Origin: Burkholderia sp. OK233
GTDB taxonomy: Bacteria > Pseudomonadota > Gammaproteobacteria > Burkholderiales > Burkholderiaceae
Length of the DNA stretch: 64,000 nucleotides
Direction of reading: 5' to 3'
Assembly (NCBI RefSeq): GCF_900230185.1
Contig: NZ_OCSR01000002.1
Location: 2,790,001-2,854,000, forward strand
The first letter of the stretch is position 1; every line of letters starts with the position of its first letter. This document shows, one piece after another, positions 1 through 7,568 of the stretch. The translations under genes were made by a program, and so were the position numbers. The notes under the pieces were generated by a model. That model saw only the letters and a program-made list of their open reading frames with translations, did not search any database and was not told where the DNA came from.

Positions 1-2
1 CC

Positions 3-629
3 GGGGCTGTGGCGGTGTTTGTCAATTACACGCCGTCGCCCGAAGCGCGTTACCCGGTAGCGATCAATCAGGCGTACGCGGCCACCAGATGGGTCGCGGA
101 ACATGGCAATGAAATCGGTGTGGACGGCAGCCGCCTTGCAGTAGTGGGCAACAGCGTCGGCGGCAACATGGCCGCGGTTGTATCCCTGATGGCGAAGAAC
201 AAGCAGGGCCCCGCAATCCGCTTTCAAGGCCTGATGTGGCCGGTGACGGACAACAATTTCGGTAACGGCTCGTACAACGCCTATCCGGAAGGCCACTTCC
301 TGACCCGGCCGATGATGAAGTGGTTCTGGGACGCGTACACCAAGGATCCGAAGCAGCGCAATGAGATCTACGCGTCGCCGCTGCGCGCGTCGGTGGAGCA
401 ACTGAAGGGTTTGCCGCCGGCGCTCATTCAGGTCGCGCAGTTCGACGTGCTGAGCGACGAGGGCCAGGCTTACGGCCGCAAGCTCGATGCTGCGGGCGAT
501 GAAGTCACGACGGTTCGCTACGACGGCACGATCCACGACTTTGGCTTGCTTAACGCGCTCGCCAACGACGCGCCGACCAAGGCGGCAACGAGACAGCTTG
601 CCAACGAATTGCAAGCGCGCCTCAAGTAA
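3..629 (+). CDS. alpha/beta hydrolase (esterase type), 5' end missing
   Basis: C-terminal part of an alpha/beta-hydrolase of the hormone-sensitive-lipase/esterase (fold-3) type. The frame is open to the left edge, so the N-terminal region, where this family carries its HGGG oxyanion motif, lies outside. The nucleophile elbow GNSVGG (Ser near residue 51 of the visible part) is followed by FDVLSDEG, which should supply the acid, and GTIHDFG, which should supply the catalytic His, so the triad order is intact. Members hydrolyse short-chain esters; the natural substrate cannot be read from the sequence. A GTG at 9 is only an internal codon. No same-strand partner is visible. Confidence 0.85.
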   Translation, partial: GAVAVFVNYTPSPEARYPVAINQAYAATRWVAEHGNEIGVDGSRLAVVGNSVGGNMAAVVSLMAKNKQGPAIRFQGLMWPVTDNNFGNGSYNAYPEGHFLTRPMMKWFWDAYTKDPKQRNEIYASPLRASVEQLKGLPPALIQVAQFDVLSDEGQAYGRKLDAAGDEVTTVRYDGTIHDFGLLNALANDAPTKAATRQLANELQARLK

Positions 630-643
630 GCTGTACCGCCTTG

Positions 644-679
644 ACCGCGGCGCCTTGCATGACAGCATCGCGCCGCGGT
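644..679 (+). terminator. hairpin downstream of the esterase gene
   Basis: Perfect 10-bp inverted repeat (644-653 with 670-679, arm ACCGCGGCGC) 15 bases after the esterase stop. It is GC-rich but lacks a T-run, so it could be a weak terminator or an mRNA-end hairpin. Confidence 0.4.
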
Positions 680-810
680 TGCCAGAGCATTCGACTCTAC
701 GGTGATGAAAGGCGTTGTCTGTGTTCGGGCATGGAACAGTTTCATTTCCCTCGTTATGTAAGTCGATTACTGAAACGGCAGCCTATGGCGCTCCATGTCC
801 GATAGCAAAA

Positions 811-837
811 TAAACGGTATATACTGTTTATACGGTT
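811..837 (+). promoter_or_regulatory. candidate operator with overlapping palindrome and tandem repeat
   Basis: A 20-bp near-perfect palindrome (811-830; one mismatched pair) overlaps two tandem 9-bp repeats, TATACTGTT (820-828) and TATACGGTT (829-837). It lies 20-46 bp before the start of the lysine/alanine-repeat protein, whose C-terminal segment resembles a ribbon-helix-helix fold. Tandem short repeats are typical operators of such proteins, so autoregulation is a reasonable inference. Confidence 0.45.
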
Positions 838-856
838 ATCAACACGGAGAGACCAC

Positions 857-1567
857 ATGACAACACCCGTTACGAAAGAGCACACCAAGAAGGCGTTCCA
901 CTTCCCCAAGAGCTCGTCCAAGCATGCAGTAGATGGCGCCGAGCCGGTAGTCGCGCCGGAGCAGCCGGCGGAAGCGGCGCCTGTCGTCGAAAAGGCGTCC
1001 AAAGCGAAGCGCGCGGCCGCTGCGGAAGCAACGCCTGTCGTCAAGAAAGCAGTCAAAAAAGTGAAACGCGCGGCGACTGCGGAAGCGAAGGCCGCCGTCA
1101 AGAAGCCAGCCAAAGCGAAGCGCTCGGCAACGGCGGAAGCGGCCCCTGTCGTCAAGAAGGCGGCTAAAGCGAAGCCCTCGGCAGCGGCGGAAGCAAAGCC
1201 TGTCGTCGAGAAAGCAGCCAAAACCAAGCCCGCGGCAACTGCCGAAGCGGCGCAAACCACCAGGAAAGCAGCCAAGCCGAAGCGTTCCGCAACTGCGGAA
1301 GCCGCGCCTGCCAGCGCTCCGGAGGCCAAGAAAGCCAAGCAGCCGAAGAAAGAGAAAGTCGTGCGCGACAGCTTCACGATGCCGAAATCGGACTACGACA
1401 TGATCGCGTCTCTTAAGCAGAAGTGTCTCGACGCCGGCGTGCCGGTGAAGAAGAGCGAGCTGTTGCGAGCAGGCCTGATGATGCTGGAGTCGGCAGCGCC
1501 GCAGCGCCTGCTGGCCGCGGTGTCGTCACTCGAGACGGTGAAGACGGGGCGTCCCGCGAAGGGTTAA
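857..1567 (+). CDS. lysine/alanine-repeat nucleoid-type protein with C-terminal RHH-like segment
   Basis: 236 residues in two parts. Residues about 30-160 are an Ala/Lys-rich low-complexity tail made of degenerate units of the type VVKKAAKAKRSATAEA, like the basic tails of bacterial histone-H1-like proteins and AlgP. Residues about 168-236 form a compact segment (FTMPKSDYDMIASLKQK followed by a helix with KSELLRAGLMML) that resembles a short ribbon-helix-helix DNA-binding unit. A basic DNA-coating tail joined to a specific binding head suggests a nucleoid-associated or regulatory protein. A GGAGAG ribosome site precedes the ATG. The repeats are nearly identical at DNA level, so copy number may vary between strains. 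The function is inferred, not recognised from a characterised homologue. Confidence 0.7.
   Translation: MTTPVTKEHTKKAFHFPKSSSKHAVDGAEPVVAPEQPAEAAPVVEKASKAKRAAAAEATPVVKKAVKKVKRAATAEAKAAVKKPAKAKRSATAEAAPVVKKAAKAKPSAAAEAKPVVEKAAKTKPAATAEAAQTTRKAAKPKRSATAEAAPASAPEAKKAKQPKKEKVVRDSFTMPKSDYDMIASLKQKCLDAGVPVKKSELLRAGLMMLESAAPQRLLAAVSSLETVKTGRPAKG
960..1320 (+). repeat. degenerate in-frame tandem repeats coding for the Ala/Lys tail
   Basis: Units of roughly 40-60 bp containing blocks such as GCGGAAGC and CCTGTCGTCAAGAA recur about seven times inside the reading frame. All observed differences keep the frame. Recombination between units would change tail length. Confidence 0.65.
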
Positions 1568-1596
1568 ACCTTGCATCGTGATTCGATGCAAGGTTT
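1566..1596 (+). terminator. perfect 13-bp hairpin directly after the repeat-protein gene
   Basis: Arms AAACCTTGCATCG (1566-1578) and CGATGCAAGGTTT (1584-1596) pair perfectly around a 5-base loop and begin inside the stop codon. Only three T residues end the stem, so it is a probable but not classical terminator. Confidence 0.6.
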
Positions 1597-1831
1597 AGAG
1601 AAAGGCGTGCCCGCCCGGGCGGTGTCGGACTGCAGCGCATCCGGCTGCAAGTTCTCGAGCCGCAGGGGCGGGTACGAAGCATCATCATGACATCGCCATA
1701 TTGCTGGCAGGTGACGGACAAATTACGCCGAACCGCCAGCAGCTTCCCACCGGATCCGCCTGGCACGTTGTGTCGCTTCCGTTTTGCGGAGCCGGTTTCC
1801 AGAACCGGACAGGCGCGCTTCGCCAGTCCCC

Positions 1832-4312
1832 TCAGCTCCCCACCGGCGAAGCCAGATAATTCCAGTCGTGCAGGAAAATCTGCTCGAAGTAAGCCGCGGC
1901 ATCGGCGCTATGAATGATCAGGCCCGCATCGCGATTGCGCAGCGTGCCGTCCGCCGACCAGTTCTGACTGCTGACCATGACGACCTTTCCGTCGACCACG
2001 ATTCCTTTGTTGTGAACGTTCGCCTGCCGGCGCAGCACGGATGACGGCACGCCCGCCGCGACCAGTTTTTCGACCCATGCGTCGTTCTGGAACTGACTGG
2101 TGATGAGACGCACGTCGAGTTTGCGGTCGATGAGCGCTTTCACCGCCGCAATCAACGCATCATGTTGTGCATCGTCCGGGCGTCCGCTCGGATGGATATA
2201 TTGGGTCTGCATGTAGAAGCGCTGCTGGGTGGACTCGATGAGCGCCTGAACATGCGGCTGATAGTTATCGGGCGTGAGTAGCGGCTGGATTTCTACGGTA
2301 TCGCTCAACGTCCTGGGCGCGAAGAACTGGCGCGGGGCTTTGCCGGCTGCAAAGGCTTCGATCGGAACGTCGAGAGCGGCGGTCCCGGCTCCCGGAATAT
2401 CCAGCCCCTGTGCCTTGGCTTGAGTTATCGCGTCGTGAGAGACCGTATAGTCGTTCTGCAGGAACGCGCGGAACGTGCTGGCCAACGCCTTGCTCGTGAC
2501 AATCACATGCCAGTCCCGATCGCTCTTCTCGGCGAGCTTGCGCGCGGCTGCCACGTCCGACAGATCGATCTCCGGCTGATTGCTGTTGTTCCAGTTGCCC
2601 GAAGAGAGCCAGAAGGTATCGTCTTCGCGCACAGCGACCTTGATGTGATACGCGTTCGGATAGATCCAGACAGGTGCTTTCGGGTCGGCATTGGTGAGCG
2701 CCCAGGTGTCGGCGAAGCGCTCGGCGAACTTGGCCGAGAGAGCGGTCTGCGTTTGCTCGTCGGTCTGGTCGGCCGTGGGATTCCTCGCGGGATGGTCGAG
2801 CGTGAGCGTCAGCTTCTGGCCTTCGGCAAACGCGGACTCGACTGCGGTGAGAATGTGCTCCGACGTGAAGTCGTACATTCCCACCACCAGTTCTTCGCGA
2901 ACGCCGGCGATGAAATTCGATAGCTCCGCCCATCCGGCATCGGGACTCACGTGCAGGACCAGAGAGACCTGCTCCGTCACCGCATCGAGACTCGCATCGG
3001 GCGCCGGTGCGTACGGAATCTGCTCCTTGCGCGTACGGGCAGCGACGAACGCCTGAAGCGGCGCAGGCGGACTCGCGAGTGCGTTGCCTTGTCCATCGAA
3101 GAACACCTGGTCCGCGAAATCGGGTTGCCGCAGTTCATGGCGTGCTTCAGCCAGTGCGCAATATCGCGAGGGGTCCAGCGCCTGCATCGATTCCATGGCG
3201 TCGGCAGCGCGTACATCGACGGGCACGCCGTCGATCTGCTTCGGCAGCGCGGCTTGCAGCGCTGTGAGCTTGTCCGCAGCCACGGTGACGACAATCGCCG
3301 GCATCACAGCGCGCCCTGGCGCCGGCCATTGCAAGCCGCTGCGCACGGACAGCACGCCCTCTTGCCGGAACGACTCGGCGCGCGTGTCGAGCATGGTCCG
3401 GATATTGATTGCCTGAGTTTCCTGTGCTGCCCCGGTGGCGTCGGCAGGGTCCGTCTTGAGGCGGGCGAGCGCCGCGGAGAAAAGGGCCGCGCCGGTTGGC
3501 AACGCACTGGCGAATATCATGCGGCGCGCGTCTCGCCGTTCCACCGCCGGCGCGCTGGCTTTCAATTGCGAGAGCGGCTGAGGCAACTGCGTGAGGCCGT
3601 CGACGAAGCTGCGCAACGACCGTCCGCCCGTCAGCGATCCGCCACCGGGTTGCCCGGATGCGAGATCGATAATTTCGGGCGCGCCGAAATGCCTGACCTG
3701 CTGCAACTTGTTGTTCTGCGGGTTGAACCAGGTGAGGTAGCCATCAGGCAGCACCTGACGAGGCCGCGTGATCTTGCCACTGAAACTGTAGCGTGCGCCT
3801 GACGTGCCGGCAGGGTCGAAATAGTTAGGCGTGTAGAAGTCCGAGACCAGCACGTCGTCAATCAGATAGGCGCAGGTTGCGTCTTCGGGCGGATCGCATA
3901 TCTCGACCAGATATTCCACCTTGCCGTCACCGTCCTGCACTTCGTTGTCGATGATCGTCACGGCATTGGCCGCGGTGAGGCGGTTGCCGCCCGGATCGAC
4001 CAGCATTTCGAGTATCTCGTGACTTGCCGAGAGCGACCATGTATTGCCGGCCAGGACAACCGCGAACGGCTGGTTGTGCTCGGTCAGGTGAAAGCCGGCG
4101 GCCCCCGCCTGAACCTCGTCCACCACGTAAACCGGCCAGACGCCTGGGTCGAGTTGGTCGGTGGACTCGAGCGCGACGACGGTGCCCGACACGTTCCAGA
4201 TCGGTGCGAGATCGCGGCTGATCTGCAGGTTGAGTGCCTGCGCGACACGGACGACATCGGTGTAAGGTACGGCGGCGGATTGCGACACGATTCCAACACG
4301 GGCGGTCAACAT
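1832..4312 (-). CDS. large phospholipase D-like protein with N-terminal HExxE domain
   Basis: 826 residues. The C-terminal half carries two HKD-type motifs: NAYHIKVAVRED near residue 555, followed by SSGNWN, and NVHNKGIVVDG near residue 765, followed by SSQNWS. This is the two-motif arrangement of a monomeric phospholipase D-superfamily enzyme. The first motif has Glu where the canonical Asp would stand. The N-terminal third contains ASHEILEMLVDP near residue 98, an HExxE...DP signature like that of some putative zinc proteases, then a Gly-rich stretch and an unassigned middle region. No signal peptide is evident. The ATG has AGGAGA six bases upstream. Substrate is unknown: phosphodiester or phospholipid cleavage by the C-terminus is the family expectation. 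Confidence 0.75.
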   Translation of the reverse strand: MLTARVGIVSQSAAVPYTDVVRVAQALNLQISRDLAPIWNVSGTVVALESTDQLDPGVWPVYVVDEVQAGAAGFHLTEHNQPFAVVLAGNTWSLSASHEILEMLVDPGGNRLTAANAVTIIDNEVQDGDGKVEYLVEICDPPEDATCAYLIDDVLVSDFYTPNYFDPAGTSGARYSFSGKITRPRQVLPDGYLTWFNPQNNKLQQVRHFGAPEIIDLASGQPGGGSLTGGRSLRSFVDGLTQLPQPLSQLKASAPAVERRDARRMIFASALPTGAALFSAALARLKTDPADATGAAQETQAINIRTMLDTRAESFRQEGVLSVRSGLQWPAPGRAVMPAIVVTVAADKLTALQAALPKQIDGVPVDVRAADAMESMQALDPSRYCALAEARHELRQPDFADQVFFDGQGNALASPPAPLQAFVAARTRKEQIPYAPAPDASLDAVTEQVSLVLHVSPDAGWAELSNFIAGVREELVVGMYDFTSEHILTAVESAFAEGQKLTLTLDHPARNPTADQTDEQTQTALSAKFAERFADTWALTNADPKAPVWIYPNAYHIKVAVREDDTFWLSSGNWNNSNQPEIDLSDVAAARKLAEKSDRDWHVIVTSKALASTFRAFLQNDYTVSHDAITQAKAQGLDIPGAGTAALDVPIEAFAAGKAPRQFFAPRTLSDTVEIQPLLTPDNYQPHVQALIESTQQRFYMQTQYIHPSGRPDDAQHDALIAAVKALIDRKLDVRLITSQFQNDAWVEKLVAAGVPSSVLRRQANVHNKGIVVDGKVVMVSSQNWSADGTLRNRDAGLIIHSADAAAYFEQIFLHDWNYLASPVGS

Positions 4313-4435
4313 GGCATGTCTCCTGGGCGAGGACGGAACAGCTCATGCCCAGCGTGACGCGTTGTTATGGCGTAGCCATGACAGCAGTGTGTCCGTCCCG
4401 CAAAGCGGCCACGATCGAGTCGCCCATATTCTATC

Positions 4436-4464
4436 TAGACGACTGGTCTAATTGAGTCCATAAT
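4436..4464 (+). promoter_or_regulatory. NemR-type operator within the regulator's promoter
   Basis: TAGAC-GACTG-GTCTA (4436-4450) matches the TAGAC...GTCTA box of NemR-like TetR proteins. Its left arm coincides with a candidate -35 (TAGACG, 4436-4441) placed 17 bp before a candidate -10 CATAAT (4459-4464). The -10 ends nine bases before the ATG at 4474 and no Shine-Dalgarno is seen, so the message may be almost leaderless. Binding would directly block the promoter. Confidence 0.6.
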
Positions 4465-4473
4465 CCGCCAACT

Positions 4474-5064
4474 ATGAGAGCTAGCCATCCCCACATTCGC
4501 CGGCACATCCTCGACGCCGGGCGCGCGCTGATCGCACGCAAAGGCTTTGTCGCGGTCGGGCTGAACGAGATTCTGACAACTGCCGAGATCCCCAAGGGGT
4601 CGTTCTATCACTACTTCGGCTCGAAGGAATCGTTCGGCAGCGAGTTGCTGCAGCAATACGTTGCCGACTACGCGACGCGTCTCGACGAGCTGTTCGGTCA
4701 GCCCGGTGTCAACGGTCGTGACAAGCTGCTGAGCTATTGGGCTGCCTGGCAGCAGGAGCAACTCGATCAGGACGGCGACGAAAAATGTCTGGTGGTGAAG
4801 CTGAGCGCGGAAGTCGGCGACCTGTCCGATGAGATGCGCGTGGTGCTGCGTGACGGCGTAGACCGGTTGATGGTGCGTCTTGCTTCCGTGATCGAAGAAG
4901 GCCAGGCAGACGGCTCGCTTTCGCCGGAGATCCGGGCCAGGGAGGCGGCTGAACTCCTGTACCACATGTGGCTCGGCGCGGCGCTCATCACCAAGCTGCG
5001 ACAGGATGGAAGCGCAATGGCACAAGCCATGGCGTTCACACAGAGCGTCTTGCGCGCGGCATGA
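4474..5064 (+). CDS. nemR: TetR/AcrR-family regulator, NemR-like electrophile sensor
   Basis: 196 residues. The N-terminal HTH spans about residues 8-55 (GLNEILTTAEIPKGSFYHYF). The ligand domain contains KCLVVKLSAEVGDLSDEMR, which closely parallels the segment around the redox-active Cys106 of E. coli NemR. Here Cys105 is the only cysteine in the protein, and a Lys at position 174 (LITK) falls where NemR has the lysine that partners this cysteine. This supports a sensor of quinones, aldehydes or hypochlorite that releases DNA on modification. It is followed after 140 bp by a quinone-reductase-like dehydrogenase on the same strand, its likely target, and preceded by a TAGAC-N5-GTCTA box. The alignment is from memory of NemR. 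Confidence 0.8.
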   Translation: MRASHPHIRRHILDAGRALIARKGFVAVGLNEILTTAEIPKGSFYHYFGSKESFGSELLQQYVADYATRLDELFGQPGVNGRDKLLSYWAAWQQEQLDQDGDEKCLVVKLSAEVGDLSDEMRVVLRDGVDRLMVRLASVIEEGQADGSLSPEIRAREAAELLYHMWLGAALITKLRQDGSAMAQAMAFTQSVLRAA

Positions 5065-5204
5065 CAGTGCTGCGGCTAAGGCTGTGTTGCTGTTGAAATT
5101 TCTCGAACAGAACCATTTGCAGAAGCACTCAGAGAAGCACCCGCAGAACCACTCACTCCGCGCAGAACGGAGCCCTCATCGTTTCACATTCCAGGAGATC
5201 GACT

Positions 5205-6182
5205 TTGCGTAGCGTTATCTATTCCTCTTTCGGCAATCCTGCCGAGGTGCTGCAGGTCGCGGAACGTCCCACGCCGAATCCCGGCGCGGGACAGGTGCGC
5301 ATCAAATCGACCTTGTCGCCGATCCACAATCACGACCTCTGGACGATTCGCGGTCAATACGGCTACAAGCCGAAACTGCCGGCCGTGGGCGGCACTGAAG
5401 TTGCCGGCGTAATCGACGCGATCGGCGAGGGTGTCGAACACTTGAAGCCGGGTCAACGCGTAGTGGTGGCCGGCATTTACGAGGGCTGGGCCGACTACGT
5501 TCTGGCGCCGGCGGCAGCGGTCGTCCCGCTGCCTGACGCGATCAGTGACGAAGTAGGTTGCCAACTGATCGCCATGCCATTGAGCGCGGTCATGTTGCTG
5601 GAATATCTGCACCTCGAACCCGGTCAATGGTTCATCCAGAACACGGCGAACGGTGCGGTCGGTAAGACTCTGGCGATGCTGGCCAACGCGCGCGGCATCA
5701 ACGGGGTCAATCTGGTCCGGCGCGAGGCGGGCATTGCGGAATTGGCCGAGGTCGGCATCGGCAATGCAGTGTCGACCGAAAGCGAAGGCTGGAAGAAGCA
5801 GGTTCGTGACATCGTCGGCGATGCACCGATTCTGGCAGGTGTCGATTCAGTGGGAGGCGACGCCAGCGGTGACATCTTCGGTCTGCTTGGCGAAAACGGC
5901 ACCCTGGTGTCGTTCGGCGCGATGTCCAATGAGCCGATGCGCCTCAGCTCCGGCGATGCGATCTTCAAGCAGGCGACCGTCAAGGGTTTCTGGGCGAGCA
6001 AGATTTTCGAGGTCACTTCGGGCGCGGATAAAGCGCGAATGATCGGCGAATTGCTGAGGCTCGCTGCGTCGGGTGAACTGAAGCTGCCGGTGGAAGCCGT
6101 CTTCGATGTCGAGAACGCGGCGCAAGCGGCAGCGGCGAGCGGGAAGAGCGCGCGCAAGGGCAAGGTGCTGTTGCGGTTCTAA
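5205..6182 (+). CDS. zinc-type (MDR) dehydrogenase, quinone/enoyl reductase-like
   Basis: 325 residues, medium-chain dehydrogenase/reductase. The N-terminal GroES-like domain (about 1-120) contains GTEVAGVIDAIGEGVEHLKPGQRV; the Rossmann domain follows with NTANGAVGKTLAMLANARG near residue 150 as the nucleotide loop. The catalytic- and structural-zinc Cys/His ligands of alcohol dehydrogenases are not evident, which fits NAD(P)H quinone oxidoreductases or trans-2-enoyl reductases. The start is TTG at 5205, chosen because AGGAGA lies six bases upstream and the product begins MRSVIYSSFGNP as in homologues. It lies downstream of the NemR-like gene, and detoxification of electrophilic carbonyls or quinones is the likely role. 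Confidence 0.85.
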   Translation: MRSVIYSSFGNPAEVLQVAERPTPNPGAGQVRIKSTLSPIHNHDLWTIRGQYGYKPKLPAVGGTEVAGVIDAIGEGVEHLKPGQRVVVAGIYEGWADYVLAPAAAVVPLPDAISDEVGCQLIAMPLSAVMLLEYLHLEPGQWFIQNTANGAVGKTLAMLANARGINGVNLVRREAGIAELAEVGIGNAVSTESEGWKKQVRDIVGDAPILAGVDSVGGDASGDIFGLLGENGTLVSFGAMSNEPMRLSSGDAIFKQATVKGFWASKIFEVTSGADKARMIGELLRLAASGELKLPVEAVFDVENAAQAAAASGKSARKGKVLLRF

Positions 6183-6342
6183 CGGGCAGCGTGTCCCTGC
6201 GTCGGTGAAGAGAGGTGTGCCGCGCAGTGTCGCGCCGATGCCAGTTCGCAAGATCCTCCCGATGCCTGCCCATCTGAATCGTCGAACGGTTTCGGGGCAG
6301 GCGTTGGCCGCACTTTCCCTCACCGACTCAAAAACCTACTCC

Positions 6343-6954
6343 ATGATCGAAGTCCATCACCTCAACGAATCCCGTTCGCGCCGCATTACCTGGTTGCTGG
6401 AAGAACTCGGCCTCGACTACAAGCTCGTTCAATATCAGCGGAATCCGCAGACCCGTCTCGCTCCGCCGGAACTGACGGCGATCCATCCGCTGGGCAAGGC
6501 CCCCGTGATTCGCGACGGCGAGAAAGTGATTTTCGAGTCGGGTGCGATCGTGGACTATCTGATTCGCCGCCATGGCAACGGCCGCCTGACCCCTGCATAC
6601 GGAACCGGCGAGTACGACCGTTACGCGCAGTTTCTGCACTATGCAGAAGGCTCCGCCATGCTGCCGCTCATGCTGAAGGTGTACACGGCCCGTCTTGGCG
6701 ACGGTGCGGCTCCGCTGCAACCGAGAATCGAAAGTGAGTTGCAGAATCACCTCGGTTTTCTGAATCAGGAATTGGCCGGCCGCGATTACCTGACGGGCGA
6801 TGAATTGACGGGTGTCGATATCCAACTCTCGTTCGTCGCGCAGACGTGCCTGAAGTTTTGCGGACGCGACGCGTTCCCGAATATCACTGCGTTTGTCGAT
6901 CGTATCGAGGCGCGCCCCGCGTACCAGCGCGCGATGGAGAAGGGCGGCGCGTAA
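6343..6954 (+). CDS. glutathione S-transferase
   Basis: 203 residues. The thioredoxin-like N-terminal domain (1-80) starts MIEVHHLNESRSRRITWLLEELGL, has the cis-Pro context GKAPVIRD and the glutathione-binding FESGAIVDYL. The helical C-terminal domain covers about 90-200 (GDELTGVDIQLSFV). Glutathione conjugation to electrophiles is the family role. It sits 160 bp after the MDR dehydrogenase on the same strand, so it could belong to the same electrophile-defence unit. The ATG at 6343 has no clear Shine-Dalgarno; a longer in-frame extension to 6106 is rejected because it overlaps the previous gene and adds non-conserved residues. Confidence 0.88.
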   Translation: MIEVHHLNESRSRRITWLLEELGLDYKLVQYQRNPQTRLAPPELTAIHPLGKAPVIRDGEKVIFESGAIVDYLIRRHGNGRLTPAYGTGEYDRYAQFLHYAEGSAMLPLMLKVYTARLGDGAAPLQPRIESELQNHLGFLNQELAGRDYLTGDELTGVDIQLSFVAQTCLKFCGRDAFPNITAFVDRIEARPAYQRAMEKGGA

Positions 6955-7004
6955 ACGACCGAGGGCTGCTGCGCCGCCGCTCTCCTGGCGCAGTTCCAGA
7001 TCGA

Positions 7005-7346
7005 TCAATCGACGCAGTGACGTCCCTGCAGTTCCACATGCAACTGGACGAGCCACGCACGCGCGCAATACGCGTCGATCGATGCTTCGTCGGCGGGCTC
7101 GTCGAGCAATCTGACCTGGTGTGCCGCTAAAGCCGCGTCGAACGCACGGCGCGCGGCCCATCGCAACGAAAGCATGACGAGCAAAGCGAGTCCGATCGTG
7201 GCCCCGTGATAGGGCAGCAAGGGCGCGTTGTCGTCGAACAGGCCGAACAGCACTGAGAGGATCAGGCTCGGTATGATGGCGACGCACGTCGAGAGGCAGA
7301 GGAGCACGGCGTTTGCGCGCAGTGCGGTCGTAGTGGTGAGTTTCAT
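7005..7346 (-). CDS. small inner-membrane protein, divergent from mipA-like gene
   Basis: 113 residues of unknown function. Two hydrophobic segments (about residues 8-33 and 42-62) are followed by a soluble tail rich in Asp, Glu and Arg (DEPADEASIDAYCARAW), giving a two-pass topology. I chose ATG 7346 over the upstream 7394 start because MKLTTTTALRANAVLL is a normal membrane-protein beginning and because the longer version would read through most of the way to a regulatory box at 7396-7412. That box is also present before the divergent outer-membrane gene, suggesting joint control by the two-component system at 8407-10482. Confidence 0.6.
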   Translation of the reverse strand: MKLTTTTALRANAVLLCLSTCVAIIPSLILSVLFGLFDDNAPLLPYHGATIGLALLVMLSLRWAARRAFDAALAAHQVRLLDEPADEASIDAYCARAWLVQLHVELQGRHCVD

Positions 7347-7395
7347 CGAGTGAGATCCCGCGATCGGATAGCGGCTTCGATGCTGAACTCGCATG

Positions 7396-7412
7396 ACTTA
7401 CCTGATACTTAC
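7396..7412 (-). promoter_or_regulatory. response-regulator box GTAAGT-N5-GTAAGT (minus strand copy)
   Basis: On the minus strand this reads GTAAGT-ATCAG-GTAAGT, two hexamers in direct repeat with an 11-bp pitch, about 50 bp before the small membrane-protein gene. OmpR/PhoB-type regulators of the PmrA/QseB kind bind just such 11-bp-phased direct repeats. The same box occurs in the opposite direction at 7502-7518. Confidence 0.65.
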
Positions 7413-7501
7413 GGCCGGCGGCCCTTTCCGGGGCATCTGCTGCCGCGATCGTCCCCCATCCCGCGTGCTGCAATCCAATACGTCTGTTCCCACCGCTTCG
7501 A

Positions 7502-7518
7502 GTAAGTAACGAGTAAGT
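7502..7518 (+). promoter_or_regulatory. response-regulator box GTAAGT-N5-GTAAGT (plus strand copy)
   Basis: Reads GTAAGT-AACGA-GTAAGT on the plus strand, 51 bp before the MipA/OmpV gene. A -10-like TAGAGT (7529-7534) starts 11 bases after it, so the box occupies the -35 position, as expected for an activator site. It mirrors the copy at 7396-7412. Confidence 0.68.
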
Positions 7519-7568
7519 CCAGTGGTCCTAGAGTCGATGCTGCCTCATCCATCAACTCAGGACTCGAC

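Noticed and set aside
960..1320. Regular repeats considered as a CRISPR-like array
   Set aside because: Units are degenerate, have no unique spacers and stay in one reading frame as a protein tail.
754..1377. 207-residue minus-strand frame opposite the repeat protein
   Set aside because: It mirrors the Ala/Lys repeats and gives an Ala/Phe-rich chain with no domain; the plus-strand gene has the ribosome site and a structured end.
7005..7394. Longer start for the small membrane protein
   Set aside because: The extra 16 residues are Arg/His-rich and non-membrane; ATG 7346 gives a usual membrane-protein start and leaves the regulatory box outside.
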